Assembly: GCF_052064335.1 (NCBI RefSeq)
Contig: NZ_JBQHVU010000013.1
Span: forward strand, 11,248 to 75,247
From: Weimeria sp002480925
GTDB lineage: Bacteria; Bacillota; Clostridia; Lachnospirales; Lachnospiraceae
Length of the DNA: 64,000 nucleotides
Direction of reading: 5' to 3'
Numbering within the stretch: the stretch's first letter is position 1; each line of letters opens with the position of its first letter. The position numbers and the translations under genes are program-made. This document shows positions 53,851-62,650 of this stretch, in pieces. Below the pieces are notes generated by a model. It saw nothing but the letters and a program-made list of their open reading frames with translations. It searched no databases and was not told the DNA's origin.

Positions 53851-54272
53851 CCTAATGAATGAATTCAAAGCCAAAAATCCAGAGCATAAAGCAGCAAGTC
53901 TCATTTCTTACACCGTGTTGATTTATAATTAAAACTGACCCATGGGGGTCAATTTTACTTGACAATCTACACCGATGTTTACTTTGCTCGAAGCGCACCT
54001 GTGGCCATCTCAGTGCTGTGTAACGATCCGAATTCAATGAACTTTTATCGCACCAACATTCCTTAATCGCATCGATGATTGAAAACTGTATCAATGTGAC
54101 CATCCTCCGCAGTTCTCTCGCACCGGGCGAAGAAGCACACTATTGGAAGAATATTGTAAAGCTCAGCCTTCAGAGATCGATTACCCGCTCTGCGTGGCTG
54201 TTGTATTGTTGTGCTTAATGATTCTGTGATTGTGATCCGCAGCCGAACTACTCAACTACTCAAACGTTCTAA
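53851..54272. other. Decayed accessory sequence between vapC and an HTH remnant
   Basis: No intact gene is seen. An inverted repeat TGACCC-N4-GGGTCA (53936-53951) looks like an insertion-sequence end. Plus-strand frames between about 53970 and 54220 show coding-like fragments (NDPNSMNFYR, then ENCINVTILRSSLAPGEEA) broken by stops and frame changes. I cannot name the source gene. Confidence 0.4.
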
Positions 54273-54479
54273 CTACTCGGACAGAATAGAAACTACATCC
54301 ACCACATCACAATCAAGAACATTGCAAATCTTTAAAATGATGTCCAAACCTACTGGCTCGTCCTTTTACATCTTTGCAATGGTTGTTCTAGAAACACCAC
54401 ACGCCTTGGCTAATTCAGTTTTTGTCATCTTCGCATCTATCAGCTTTTTCCAAAGCGGATCGTATGAAATCTTGCGCAT
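54273..54479 (-). pseudogene. XRE/Cro-type HTH gene with one internal stop
   Basis: The minus-strand frame reads MRKISYDPLWKKLIDAKM, then an HTH (TKTELAKACGVSRTTIAKM), a TAA at 54366-54368, then KDEPVGLDIILKICNVLD and a normal end at TAG 54273. Small regulators of this family usually have Gly at the place of the stop. A single codon therefore kills an otherwise intact gene of about 68 residues. Confidence 0.72.
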
Positions 54480-54783
54480 AAACGGTATTAAGCGTTATTT
54501 TAGGCTGTAAGACGTTCTACAGCTATGTCTGTTCTCCAGGACATTATCATTTTAGCAAATAATGTCCAGATTTTCAATCTAAATGTTCAAAATAGTGGTC
54601 AAAATGGTTGCTGTGGTTAACGTGAAGCTATTGTTAGAAGTAGGGAGTTCCGTCCTGGCAAGGAAGGCCATGGATTTGAATGAGTTTCTTCCTATATGAA
54701 CATGGCTTCAACTGTGTATCTCAGTCATATTGAACCAAATCACGCCGCTGGCGTGAAGCTTATATTGTTAATTCTGCACAAAA
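54480..54783. other. Non-coding flank left of the IS1634-type element
   Basis: No gene is seen. A perfect inverted repeat TCACGCC-GCT-GGCGTGA lies at 54740-54756. The rest is AT-rich and without a clear promoter or frame. Confidence 0.4.
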
Positions 54784-54807
54784 GTTACACTAGTACCATC
54801 CTCGGGG

Positions 54808-55020
54808 TTATTCCCCGAGGAAAATCATTACCTCATCAAGGCTTTTATTGCTTTTACGATATGCTTCGATGATCTGCCGATTCTCATAGTCCTGCTTTTG
54901 TTTCTGCAGGTTCTTGAGCCGCTCGGCTGTTTCATCATATTTCTTGCTGAGTGCTGAAAGCTCAGCCTCGGTTTTCTGGATCTCTGATTCAATCGACGCT
55001 ATCGATCTGGTTCTTGCCAT
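54808..55020 (-). CDS. Small coiled-coil protein of the IS element (DUF4315-like)
   Basis: A 70-residue protein starting MARTRSIASIE, with a continuous heptad helix (IQKTEAELSALSKKYDETA and onwards) and the tail SNKSLDEVMIFLGE. It overlaps the transposase 3' end by 32 bases in another frame. Similar small coiled-coil proteins ride on mobile elements of Clostridia. A transposition accessory role is possible but unproven. A CCTCGGGG / CCCCGAGG hairpin (54800-54820) spans its stop codon. Confidence 0.65.
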   Translation of the reverse strand: MARTRSIASIESEIQKTEAELSALSKKYDETAERLKNLQKQKQDYENRQIIEAYRKSNKSLDEVMIFLGE

Positions 55021-56737
55021 CGCTGTCCTCCTTTTCGCTGTCAAGCAGCGACTGGCTGGATACCAGAAGACTGCTGATTTCTGCTGCTGTGCTGCGGATA
55101 CTGTTTTCATCAAGTCCAAAGGCACTTAGTATTGTTTTCTGCTTCTTCGTTACGGCGTGATCCAGCAGGTAGCGTCCGTCAGTACGGCGTACCATCTCGA
55201 TCTTCTCAAGTTCACGAAGAGCTGCTGGTACGGTCATGTAGTTCGGGCTCTGCTCGATCCGCATCATAGTATCTTTCAGAAGATTGTAGATACGGTTACG
55301 GATGATCAGTGCTATAAACTCGATGAATACTTTTGCAGACAATGCTTCATCACTAGAAACAAGCATACTTCTTGAACCTATAAATGACTTATCGGCCCTG
55401 AACAGTTTCTCGGAAATATCGCGTCCTTTGTACTGAGTAAGGGCTTCATCTGCTTTCATCTTTTCAGAAGTGATGATGCAGAAGTATCCACAGAGTTCGA
55501 GCTCACGCTGGACCACATCGGAACATTCTGTCAAACCGACAAGCTTATGCTCCCTGTCATAGTGAAGCTTGAAGTATTTCTGGTATGTCTTTCCAAACGT
55601 ATCAGTTGTACCTATCCGTTTTTCAAGAAACTGACGGTATTTCTCAACCGTAAGCTCAAGCCGCTCACGTTCGGCAGCCTGTCTGGAAGGATTGAAAAAT
55701 ATATGAAAGAACCGGTCTTTTTCATCATCTTCATACAGCCTGGCAGTAACTGTTTTTCCGTATGCTCTGTAAGAACGGATAGAGCAGGACCTGTCAGTCT
55801 CAAAGGTGTTTCTGTTTTCAAGGATCAGAGATGATACCAGCGGTCTGCAGCCCTTTACCATCATGATAAAGGAGTAGCCGTTCTCATCCATGTAGCGGAT
55901 GTTCTCTTTGCTGAAATACCCACGGTCGAGGATAAAACCGACTTTATGGTAGCCATAATCGATGACCTTGTCTACAAGAAAAGTAAACTGGGATACATCT
56001 ACAACGGATCCCGGGTATTCCTCATAAAGAAGAGGGACTCTGTTGGTCTTGTCAAAAGCGACAGCTACGTTAAAGATTGGGATGCCCCTGTCATCCTTTG
56101 CTTTTCCGTATTCGATCAGGCTGATGTCACCGGCTTCGCAGTTTTTATTGGTCGAATCATAGGAGATGTATATCCGCTGCTTATGGTCTCTGCGTTTGTT
56201 CCAGTCGTCAAGAAATCCCAGGATCTGTTCCTGGCTGACAGACGAAAGAAAACGGCTGACCGTTGAGTCGCTGTAGATATTCATCTTCTCTGAAAAGAGT
56301 GGATGAGAAAAAGCAAAATCAGGATAATACTGACCGGCATTCTCCTCATCTACGATCAGATACGAAGCAAGATCTAGCAGAAGCCCGGCCTTGGCGCCAA
56401 ACCTTTTCATCATGATATCAGGGAGCTTGTAATCTTCCATGACTTTGCGGATGACTGCATAGCTTCCTATCCTCAGGCTGCAGCTTCGGTATGATTCAGG
56501 AAGTTCCTCGGGAAGGACAGCATCCGGAAAGTAGACTGAGTACTTTTCATTGGGATACATCTTTCCAGCCTGATCAGGTATAACTTTACCAATGATGGCT
56601 CTCTTCGGGACACAGTACCCTTTGTCTTTGTGATACTCCTGTCCATACTGATACAGGATGTATGCGGCAGAGCCTTTCCTTTTGGTGATGATCTTCCCTT
56701 TCACCGATGGAATTTCGACCGCGAAATTGTAGTACAT
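54989..56737 (-). CDS. IS1634-family DDE transposase
   Basis: A transposase of 582 residues, full length for the family. Catalytic-region patterns include YISYDSTNKNCEAGD, GFILDRGYFSKENIRYMD and the late ELELCGYFCIITSEKMKADEAL, giving the Asp-Asp-Glu set in a fold with a long insertion. ATG 56743 abuts the AAGGAG site, so ATG 56737 is the likely start. No frame break is seen, so it may be active. Confidence 0.93.
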   Translation of the reverse strand: MYYNFAVEIPSVKGKIITKRKGSAAYILYQYGQEYHKDKGYCVPKRAIIGKVIPDQAGKMYPNEKYSVYFPDAVLPEELPESYRSCSLRIGSYAVIRKVMEDYKLPDIMMKRFGAKAGLLLDLASYLIVDEENAGQYYPDFAFSHPLFSEKMNIYSDSTVSRFLSSVSQEQILGFLDDWNKRRDHKQRIYISYDSTNKNCEAGDISLIEYGKAKDDRGIPIFNVAVAFDKTNRVPLLYEEYPGSVVDVSQFTFLVDKVIDYGYHKVGFILDRGYFSKENIRYMDENGYSFIMMVKGCRPLVSSLILENRNTFETDRSCSIRSYRAYGKTVTARLYEDDEKDRFFHIFFNPSRQAAERERLELTVEKYRQFLEKRIGTTDTFGKTYQKYFKLHYDREHKLVGLTECSDVVQRELELCGYFCIITSEKMKADEALTQYKGRDISEKLFRADKSFIGSRSMLVSSDEALSAKVFIEFIALIIRNRIYNLLKDTMMRIEQSPNYMTVPAALRELEKIEMVRRTDGRYLLDHAVTKKQKTILSAFGLDENSIRSTAAEISSLLVSSQSLLDSEKEDSDGKNQIDSVD

Positions 56738-56750
56738 AGGCATCTCCTTA

Positions 56751-56771
56751 TTAGTGTAACCGTTACACTAA
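56751..56771. repeat. Palindrome before the transposase gene
   Basis: TTAGTGTAAC-C-GTTACACTAA, a 10-bp inverted repeat eight bases upstream of the upper transposase ATG. It repeats the GTTACACTA core of the element ends, so it may be an internal transposase binding site that also represses transcription. Confidence 0.75.
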
Positions 56772-56865
56772 TTATACTACAATTTGTTGTCGATTGCAAG
56801 CAAAAAAGTCAGTATTTATGCGGGTTTGCGAGCTTTTTTGTGGTTTGAAAGTCGGCTAGTGTAAC

Positions 56866-57063
56866 CCGCGAGGGAAGTTCACACATATGCTCATTTGCCT
56901 CCCTTATTATCGTCGGGCATATCTGACAGTTACACTCCATCAGAAAGTATATGGTTCTCTCCAGTTGACTGTCATATCCTTGTAAAACATGATAGATTTT
57001 CACCAACACCGCAGCAGTGCACAAAATCTCACCATAACGATAAGTGTGCATGTTGTCTTCCAC
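56866..57063 (-). pseudogene. Unknown reading frame cut by the IS1634-type element
   Basis: A frame beginning MEDNMHTYRYGEI reads through CQICPTIIREANEHMCELPSR and then enters the IS right end, where its last residues come from element sequence. It is cysteine-rich and unfamiliar. It may be a gene interrupted by the insertion or a chance frame. The 135 bp to its right hold nothing I recognise. Confidence 0.3.
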
Positions 57064-57198
57064 ACAGGCAACTGTGTCGACCTGCCGGTTGAGGTATTTC
57101 GGCGCTAAATCCTCTACCCTGCTTTCTTGCTGTCTACGCTTAGTACGCTTCGTTACCTAACGCACTCAAGGCTCGCTTCAGTTGCTGTGGTTAGCAGC

Positions 57199-57519
57199 TT
57201 AAACCGGTGGGGCGACAACATAAGGAAAACCGGTTCTTATTGCTATAAAGATAATGACGGAGGCTACCATGATCTTTTTTATTATAAAAACAAAAGGCTG
57301 TCTTTCGAGCGGCTGATAAGATATTCTGTTGCAAACAGATGTCTTTTCAAAGACAGTTCGCACCAGCAGGATGATCTGGCTGACTGCATACGCAATGACA
57401 AACTTCAGCCACAACGTTCCCGGCACCACAAAGACTATAGCCATACCAAGAGATGCACAGACCATAATTAAGACCAGTATCCTTTTCTTATCGGTATGCC
57501 AGGTGATAGTCGAAGACAA
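57199..57519 (-). CDS. Possible small membrane protein
   Basis: A 106-residue frame with three hydrophobic segments (about 13-32, 37-55 and 80-98). The start is a TTG with no strong ribosome site, and the C-terminus is abrupt. It lies 8 bp downstream of the toxin gene. It could be a third gene of that unit or a remnant. Confidence 0.35.
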   Translation of the reverse strand: MSSTITWHTDKKRILVLIMVCASLGMAIVFVVPGTLWLKFVIAYAVSQIILLVRTVFEKTSVCNRISYQPLERQPFVFIIKKIMVASVIIFIAIRTGFPYVVAPPV

Positions 57520-57527
57520 TCTATCTT

Positions 57528-57872
57528 TTATTCGCCCCAGTAATCCTCGGTTTCCTTTGTAGTAGTTTTTATGCCAAAAAGGCTCATCATGTAGTCTTCA
57601 CGCTCATTGTACATATTTACGACATATATATTTTCTGAATCCCGTCTGTAGAAAACATAGTTATGTCCCACAAAAATATAGCAGTAGTCAGTATCAATGT
57701 CATACAAATCACGCATTGATATGCCGCTGTAGGGGTAATCACGAAGAGTGTGAATCCTTTCAGTGATCTGTCTCAGAACCTTTTTTCTGACAGAAACTCC
57801 GAACTGGATATCAAGATATTTCTTCAGCTCTGAAATTTTTCTCCTGTATTCAGGCGAATAGACAATCTTCAT
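57528..57872 (-). CDS. ParE/RelE-family toxin
   Basis: A 114-residue toxin of the plasmid-stabilisation fold (MKIVYSPEYRRKISELKKYL, then YVFYRRDSENIYVVNMYNERED). RelE members cut mRNA on ribosomes and ParE members poison gyrase; the sequence alone does not decide. It overlaps the antitoxin stop by one base. Confidence 0.88.
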   Translation of the reverse strand: MKIVYSPEYRRKISELKKYLDIQFGVSVRKKVLRQITERIHTLRDYPYSGISMRDLYDIDTDYCYIFVGHNYVFYRRDSENIYVVNMYNEREDYMMSLFGIKTTTKETEDYWGE

Positions 57873-58132
57873 CAGTCGTAGATCCCCAGTTCTTTCTCCA
57901 GATCATCAGAGTCAATCCAACCTTTTTCACTTGCTTCGTTGTCTGCCTTTTTCAGATCAGACAGCAGACCTGCCATTGATCTGAGCTTATCCAGAGCGTC
58001 GGCCTCTTCGATTGTCATGATTGTATATGCACCATGTCCGTTACGGGTAAGGTAAACACGATGGTTTATATCCACATCCTTTAGAACTTCCGTATAGTTT
58101 CTGAGATCCGATATTGGTTTTATACTTGGCAT
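57872..58132 (-). CDS. Phd/YefM-family antitoxin
   Basis: An 86-residue antitoxin with the Phd opening MPSIKPISDLRNYTEVLKD, the VYLTRNGHGAYTIM strand pair and an acidic C-terminal tail that binds toxin. The frame is open to 58234, but ATG 58132 follows GGAGG by 7 bases. It precedes and overlaps the toxin gene, the usual order for this class. Confidence 0.9.
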   Translation of the reverse strand: MPSIKPISDLRNYTEVLKDVDINHRVYLTRNGHGAYTIMTIEEADALDKLRSMAGLLSDLKKADNEASEKGWIDSDDLEKELGIYD

Positions 58133-58238
58133 AATGATTCCTCCATTCAGAAACATTATATATGGCTTGCTGCAAATATGCAAGCGAATATACGTGCTAC
58201 CTACCCGACTATAGTGCTTACCTTTAGCAGGCACTTAG

Positions 58239-58465
58239 TCATTCTATATTTGTGTCAGAATATCGTCGGGACGCTGCTTTTTGCCTGAGCCGTTCCACTA
58301 GAAATACGATAAGCAGTCCTACAAAAGCCCCACATGAATCTATCACAACATCGGTCGCCATGCAAGCCCTGCCAGGGACAAAATACTGGTGGATTTCATC
58401 CGAAACCGCATAGGCTACGGTGATACAGAGGCTGAGCAGGTAGTTTCTTTTTCCATGATACGGGA
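58239..58465 (-). pseudogene. 5'-truncated VanZ-family gene
   Basis: The frame encodes only the last third of a VanZ protein: NYLLSLCITVAYAVSDEIHQ, then YFVPGRACMATDVVIDSCGAF and a final helix. Its upstream part is not VanZ but IS3 transposase sequence in the same frame (CEIVPALA), so the gene was cut by element sequence. The retained DEIHQYFVPGR motif matches the second half of the intact VanZ at 51801-52433. Confidence 0.7.
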
Positions 58466-58839
58466 TTGCAAGAGCAGGAACGATTTCACAAGGCGGCATA
58501 CTGGAATAGTCGGAGCTATTACAGATATCAACGATCCTCTGGCGCTCTGACTGAGCTTATTTTTAGGCTCGGGGTGAACGGCACCCGGCAGCAACGGCCT
58601 CCCTGATCTTTTTATTGAGATCGGCGGCCTCCTTTGCAACACCGCCATTTGCCTGAAGACAAGCGTCTTTCCAGGCTTTTATCTGCTCGACAAACAGGCC
58701 CTTCTGATGGGCATACTCGGCAAGTTCACTTTCGTTCATCTTAGCCGTTTCAACAACAATCATAAACTTATCCTCGGTTGTCCATTGATCGGCTGTAGTG
58801 TCCTTTAGTGTCAGATTCTTTCTGTATGTGGTCTATTAC
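58466..58839 (-). pseudogene. IS3-family transposase remnant
   Basis: Three frames give successive pieces of an IS3-type transposase. First comes KMNESELAEYAHQKGLF with QIKAWKDACLQANGG (OrfA-like, 58563-58839). Then comes HPEPKNKLSQ in a second frame. Then comes SERQRIVDICNSSDYSSMPP with CEIVPALA (start of OrfB) in a third. The rest of OrfB is absent. Frame changes and the lost catalytic domain make it inactive. Confidence 0.65.
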
Positions 58840-59077
58840 ACACCACCAAGAAAATCATCTTTCACTGACATCTATTCTGCCTCACAGGGTACTGTTATCC
58901 TCACAGTAGAATGGTTTCCTGTAATGACCACATCATTTCTGTGTGGTTCTTGCTGTCACCAGCAAGTTCAGACTGTGCCTTCATCTAAAGAATTCTTAGA
59001 TGCTCCGTGTCCAGTCGTTACACCTTCATGTAGAAATTTTTATCACAGGATTGGCTCGGCGTTATCTGTGCTTATTA
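58840..59077. other. Non-coding flank between IS3 debris and the SIR2-STAND gene
   Basis: Nothing firmly supported is seen. A plus-strand frame covers it but has no ribosome site and no family resemblance. No clear terminator follows the SIR2-STAND gene. Confidence 0.35.
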
Positions 59078-62000
59078 TCAATCATATATGCCTTTCCCCA
59101 TACAACATTTCTTGAACTTTTTACCACTTCCGCACGGGCATGGATCATTGCGGCCTATCTTCTTTTTATTACGTCTGTAAGGTTCAGAAACAGTACCATA
59201 ATCAAGCAGATCATCAAAACCACTATCAATCCCATCCATTTCAGGTATATACATAGGATTGTATAAGAAATCATTGGTCATCTCTGAAGCGATTTTTTTA
59301 TTGATATAATGGTCCCGATTGCCTGCCTCTGTAGATTCGTCCAGCAACTGGAAGAATTCACTCCTAAGATTTTCAGATTCGGAGAATCTAAGCAAGTAGC
59401 TATAGGCCTTATCGACTTCTTCTTTAGAAACCTTATCTCCTGCAGTAATATGCAAAGCTCTTGTCGCACTAATATAGACCTGCGGAACCGCATCAGCGTC
59501 TTCATGCTCGCTTATATAAGCATCTGCATCATGTGCAAGTTTTTCCAACGCCGTCTGATCGTTCTTAATAAAATTCACTCTGAACGTGTTAATTGCCGTC
59601 CAAGCCATTCCGGCTTCTTCAGAGTAGTCAAGCCGATTCAACTCTTCGTTTAACGCATCCAGATTAGAGACGAATTCGTCTTCACTCCTAGCTTTCAATG
59701 AATCAAAGAAATACTCATATTGAAGCTCCTGCACCTCAATACAAATATAATTAGCTGCTATATGGCTGTTGGAAATATACCGTTCATAAATTGGTTTGAG
59801 TATATCTCTTGCTCTGTCAATATATTTCTTTTTCTCAAGTCTAAAGCTGAAATCACCTAACGACCTACAGGATAGAGAAAAATGTACACATTCTTCTACC
59901 TCATCATCGGTAAAAGCCTTCCGCATTTTCTTGAGATACTCATAACCATCATAGAGCTTTCCGGAAAGCATATAGTCCATGAAATCATTATTCATTTGTA
60001 TAAGCTTTATCTCGCTCCCGAACATACCTTCAAAATCCGAGTCATCAACCTCCCGTACTCGCTTATTGATTTCAGCAGTAAGATCCTGAGCTTCCCTATG
60101 GAATCCATGTTCTTCGAGATTCCTTACAAGATCCATTGTCCGTGTTATCTGAACTGCCTTAAGTACCTCATCTCCAGAAATATTCAATGCATCCTTTGCG
60201 ACTGACATGAACTTAGGAATATTGCTCCAAGCGCCATATTGTTCAGCAACAAGAATCAGGCCATTATATTTGGCTAAGCCCAGCTCTATTCTCTTTGATT
60301 CATCGTCTTCAACACAAGGCAGATCGTGCCAGAATTTGTCTTCTTTCTCAACAAAGTCCAGTATCTTCTCCGGAGTGTCTCCTGCACCGACATTGAGAAC
60401 CCTGTTTGTCAGGAACTGACTTCTTGTGATCAGGACATAAGGATCAGTTGTCCTCTGTTCGCATTTATCTACAACTTCGAATAATCTCTCATCATATGGG
60501 AAATCAGATATTGCTCTTCTGATGAAGATGGAAAAATCTTGCGGATGTTTACCCCACAAATAATTTGCTAAAGCAATTCTCTGTGTACTATCCATATAGT
60601 ACAGTAGCATAAATTCTTTTAAGATGTCCGGATATAGCGGTGTGATAACATCAGTGTCTGAGCTGCCATCCACACTTTGGCACATCGAAACAATTAAGGC
60701 TTGCAGAGATTCTTTTCTTTGATCACCTGGAAATGTATGTAATTTTATAAATGTCTGGATAGTCTCCCAGTCACTCCTATACTCCCCTTCCAAATCCCTA
60801 ACATTTACCGACCCAATGCAGGACGCCAGAACAACAAGTTCTATCCATGCATTACAAACGTTAAAATCACAATTACATAACTGAAGCCATCGCTCTTGCT
60901 CTCGCTTAAGAACGACTTTGAGAAGATCTTTGAATGTGTCGTATCTTGGATTTACGCAATCATTATCAATCCATGCTTCAACATACAGCTCCACAAACAA
61001 TGGTCTGTAATGAAGCATTTCATATTTTGCATGATAATCTTCTCTGAGATCCTTATCTCGCAGCACATCACCTGGAAGCCCATGTTTAAGGCATATGCAC
61101 CCGATCAGCTTTTCAACAGATGCATCATCCATATCCAATAGATACAGAGGCTCTCTTGATCCAGAAGAACTGATATATTCATTGTCAGAGAATTTCGCAA
61201 CATCCGATTTGTCCAGTCCCTCTTCGACAGCATCTATCCACGAATCTAGTCCAACCTTTTCTTCCCGCTCAATGAATAGAATTCGAAGTTTAAAATCCTT
61301 ATGCTTGTCGAATACGTGATACAGACCAATTATAGCAGCTGCAATCTGCTGCTCTCGACCTGCAACATAATCAATAATGATCAGCGTGTCTTTGAAAGGA
61401 CGAAAACTGTTAATATCTTCTGAAGTCGCTTGCTTATTAAGGAAAAATCCAAACCAAACTGAATTATTGAGCTCCTTCAGTAATTCAAGGGCAAGTCTGC
61501 TCTTTCCAGAACCCGCCTGTCCGCCGATGATCCACCAAAGATTTTGTTCCTTATTATTGAGGAATTGTTTTAAAGCCTTGAGTTCATTTTCTCGTCCGCA
61601 GAAAGGAATATTCTCCTGCATGAAGTGATATTCTACAAGGCCATAATGATCCGACGGCTCACTAATATATGCATTTCGCCCGATAATTGGATTATTTAAC
61701 AGGAACGCTGTGAGCCTTGTATCAGCTATCTCTTTAAGGAAAGGCGTAAGATCTGAATAATCACTGCCGTATGTAATCACAGCAGTATTCGCCGGAAGTC
61801 CATCAGGATCTTCTCCATCTCGACACACAAAGAAATATGGACGATCAAGCTTTAAACATCTCTTAGCAAATTGCATAAACTGGGCGATGTTCGCATCTTC
61901 AGATGTCTTACCGCAGCCGACAAAAATGATGCTCTTCGTTGCGAGTAGATTCTGAATGAATTGAGCCCCTTTGTCAGAGAGTATTCCGTCATACTGCTCT

Positions 62001-62548
62001 TGGCCGGCAATAATGTTATCCAGACCTATACTAGAGTCATAGGCACCATGGATATGCAGAACGCTGTTATTATTTCCTGCTTCCAACATGGTGAAAGCTT
62101 CAGCAGGATCTGCATATGTAAGACGATTTATTCCAGTGGACTGCTCCAGCAAATCATCATAATCCGTGGTGGCAATCAAGTCATTAGGAATGGTAAGTTG
62201 GTGAAGAATTTTACTCAGTTCTTTATTGGTAATTGAATTTGACTCGAAAGAGCTATGCATCCAATTGTCGTACCGCCCTGCAGACTTTGTCGCTTTGATC
62301 ACATCACCAGCCACGGCGATCATATTTGCAGCTGATGAAGATGCATTAAGCTGACTTTCAAGTGCCGTGCCTGCAGTTTCTGTCGAAGGATTGGTCTTTA
62401 ATAAAGCGATTCCGTCATTAATCCACTTCCACCAACTGTATCTTTCCCCTGTTAAGGCCGCAGATATCCCTGTACCAAAAAGATAAACAATCTGATCGCG
62501 TCCTTCCAGGATGCTCTTGAAATTAGGATAATTGTCTATATGGTTCAT
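59078..62548 (-). CDS. SIR2-STAND NTPase with C-terminal SEC-C motif, probable antiphage sensor
   Basis: A 1156-residue single-gene multidomain protein. Residues about 15-290 are a SIR2-type NADase-like domain: GTGIS at 25-29, TTDYDD at 127-132, catalytic-type His167 in HIHG, and FVGCG at 209-213. Residues about 315-560 are a STAND-type P-loop NTPase with FCGRENELKAL, Walker A GGQAGSGKSRL (Lys349) and Walker B LIIIDY (Asp393). Residues about 570-1110 are helical repeats, probably TPR-like, the usual ligand sensor. Residues 1132-1149 are a SEC-C zinc motif, GRNDPCPCGSGKKFKKCC, with Cys1137, 1139, 1148 and 1149. SIR2-STAND proteins (Avs5-type) deplete NAD on sensing phage. The substitution Asp129 where Asn is usual, and the SEC-C tail, are unusual. 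The ribosome site is weak. It lies among toxin-antitoxin and IS genes. Confidence 0.9.
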   Translation of the reverse strand: MNHIDNYPNFKSILEGRDQIVYLFGTGISAALTGERYSWWKWINDGIALLKTNPSTETAGTALESQLNASSSAANMIAVAGDVIKATKSAGRYDNWMHSSFESNSITNKELSKILHQLTIPNDLIATTDYDDLLEQSTGINRLTYADPAEAFTMLEAGNNNSVLHIHGAYDSSIGLDNIIAGQEQYDGILSDKGAQFIQNLLATKSIIFVGCGKTSEDANIAQFMQFAKRCLKLDRPYFFVCRDGEDPDGLPANTAVITYGSDYSDLTPFLKEIADTRLTAFLLNNPIIGRNAYISEPSDHYGLVEYHFMQENIPFCGRENELKALKQFLNNKEQNLWWIIGGQAGSGKSRLALELLKELNNSVWFGFFLNKQATSEDINSFRPFKDTLIIIDYVAGREQQIAAAIIGLYHVFDKHKDFKLRILFIEREEKVGLDSWIDAVEEGLDKSDVAKFSDNEYISSSGSREPLYLLDMDDASVEKLIGCICLKHGLPGDVLRDKDLREDYHAKYEMLHYRPLFVELYVEAWIDNDCVNPRYDTFKDLLKVVLKREQERWLQLCNCDFNVCNAWIELVVLASCIGSVNVRDLEGEYRSDWETIQTFIKLHTFPGDQRKESLQALIVSMCQSVDGSSDTDVITPLYPDILKEFMLLYYMDSTQRIALANYLWGKHPQDFSIFIRRAISDFPYDERLFEVVDKCEQRTTDPYVLITRSQFLTNRVLNVGAGDTPEKILDFVEKEDKFWHDLPCVEDDESKRIELGLAKYNGLILVAEQYGAWSNIPKFMSVAKDALNISGDEVLKAVQITRTMDLVRNLEEHGFHREAQDLTAEINKRVREVDDSDFEGMFGSEIKLIQMNNDFMDYMLSGKLYDGYEYLKKMRKAFTDDEVEECVHFSLSCRSLGDFSFRLEKKKYIDRARDILKPIYERYISNSHIAANYICIEVQELQYEYFFDSLKARSEDEFVSNLDALNEELNRLDYSEEAGMAWTAINTFRVNFIKNDQTALEKLAHDADAYISEHEDADAVPQVYISATRALHITAGDKVSKEEVDKAYSYLLRFSESENLRSEFFQLLDESTEAGNRDHYINKKIASEMTNDFLYNPMYIPEMDGIDSGFDDLLDYGTVSEPYRRNKKKIGRNDPCPCGSGKKFKKCCMGKGIYD

Positions 62549-62650
62549 ACTGATGATACTACCTAGTGTCTGCTCAACAACAGGGTATACAAATATATTG
62601 TTAACTTCCAGACTTTTTACAACTAAACGTCTTTAGGATATAATAGCACA

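Larger units (their letters stand above)
54784..56865. mobile_element. IS1634-family insertion sequence
   Basis: The element is bounded by GTTACACTAG (54784-54793) and its exact complement CTAGTGTAAC (56856-56865), giving about 2.1 kb. It holds the transposase and a small overlapping second frame. A related palindrome lies inside, before the transposase. I could not identify a clear target duplication. Confidence 0.7.

Noticed and set aside
53936..53951. End of an IS21-type element
   Set aside because: Only a 6-bp inverted repeat is seen; no matching second end or transposase remains, so a family cannot be named.
58798..59115. A 105-residue plus-strand frame downstream of the SIR2-STAND gene
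   Set aside because: No ribosome site, overlaps the end of the SIR2-STAND gene on the other strand, and no protein-like pattern.
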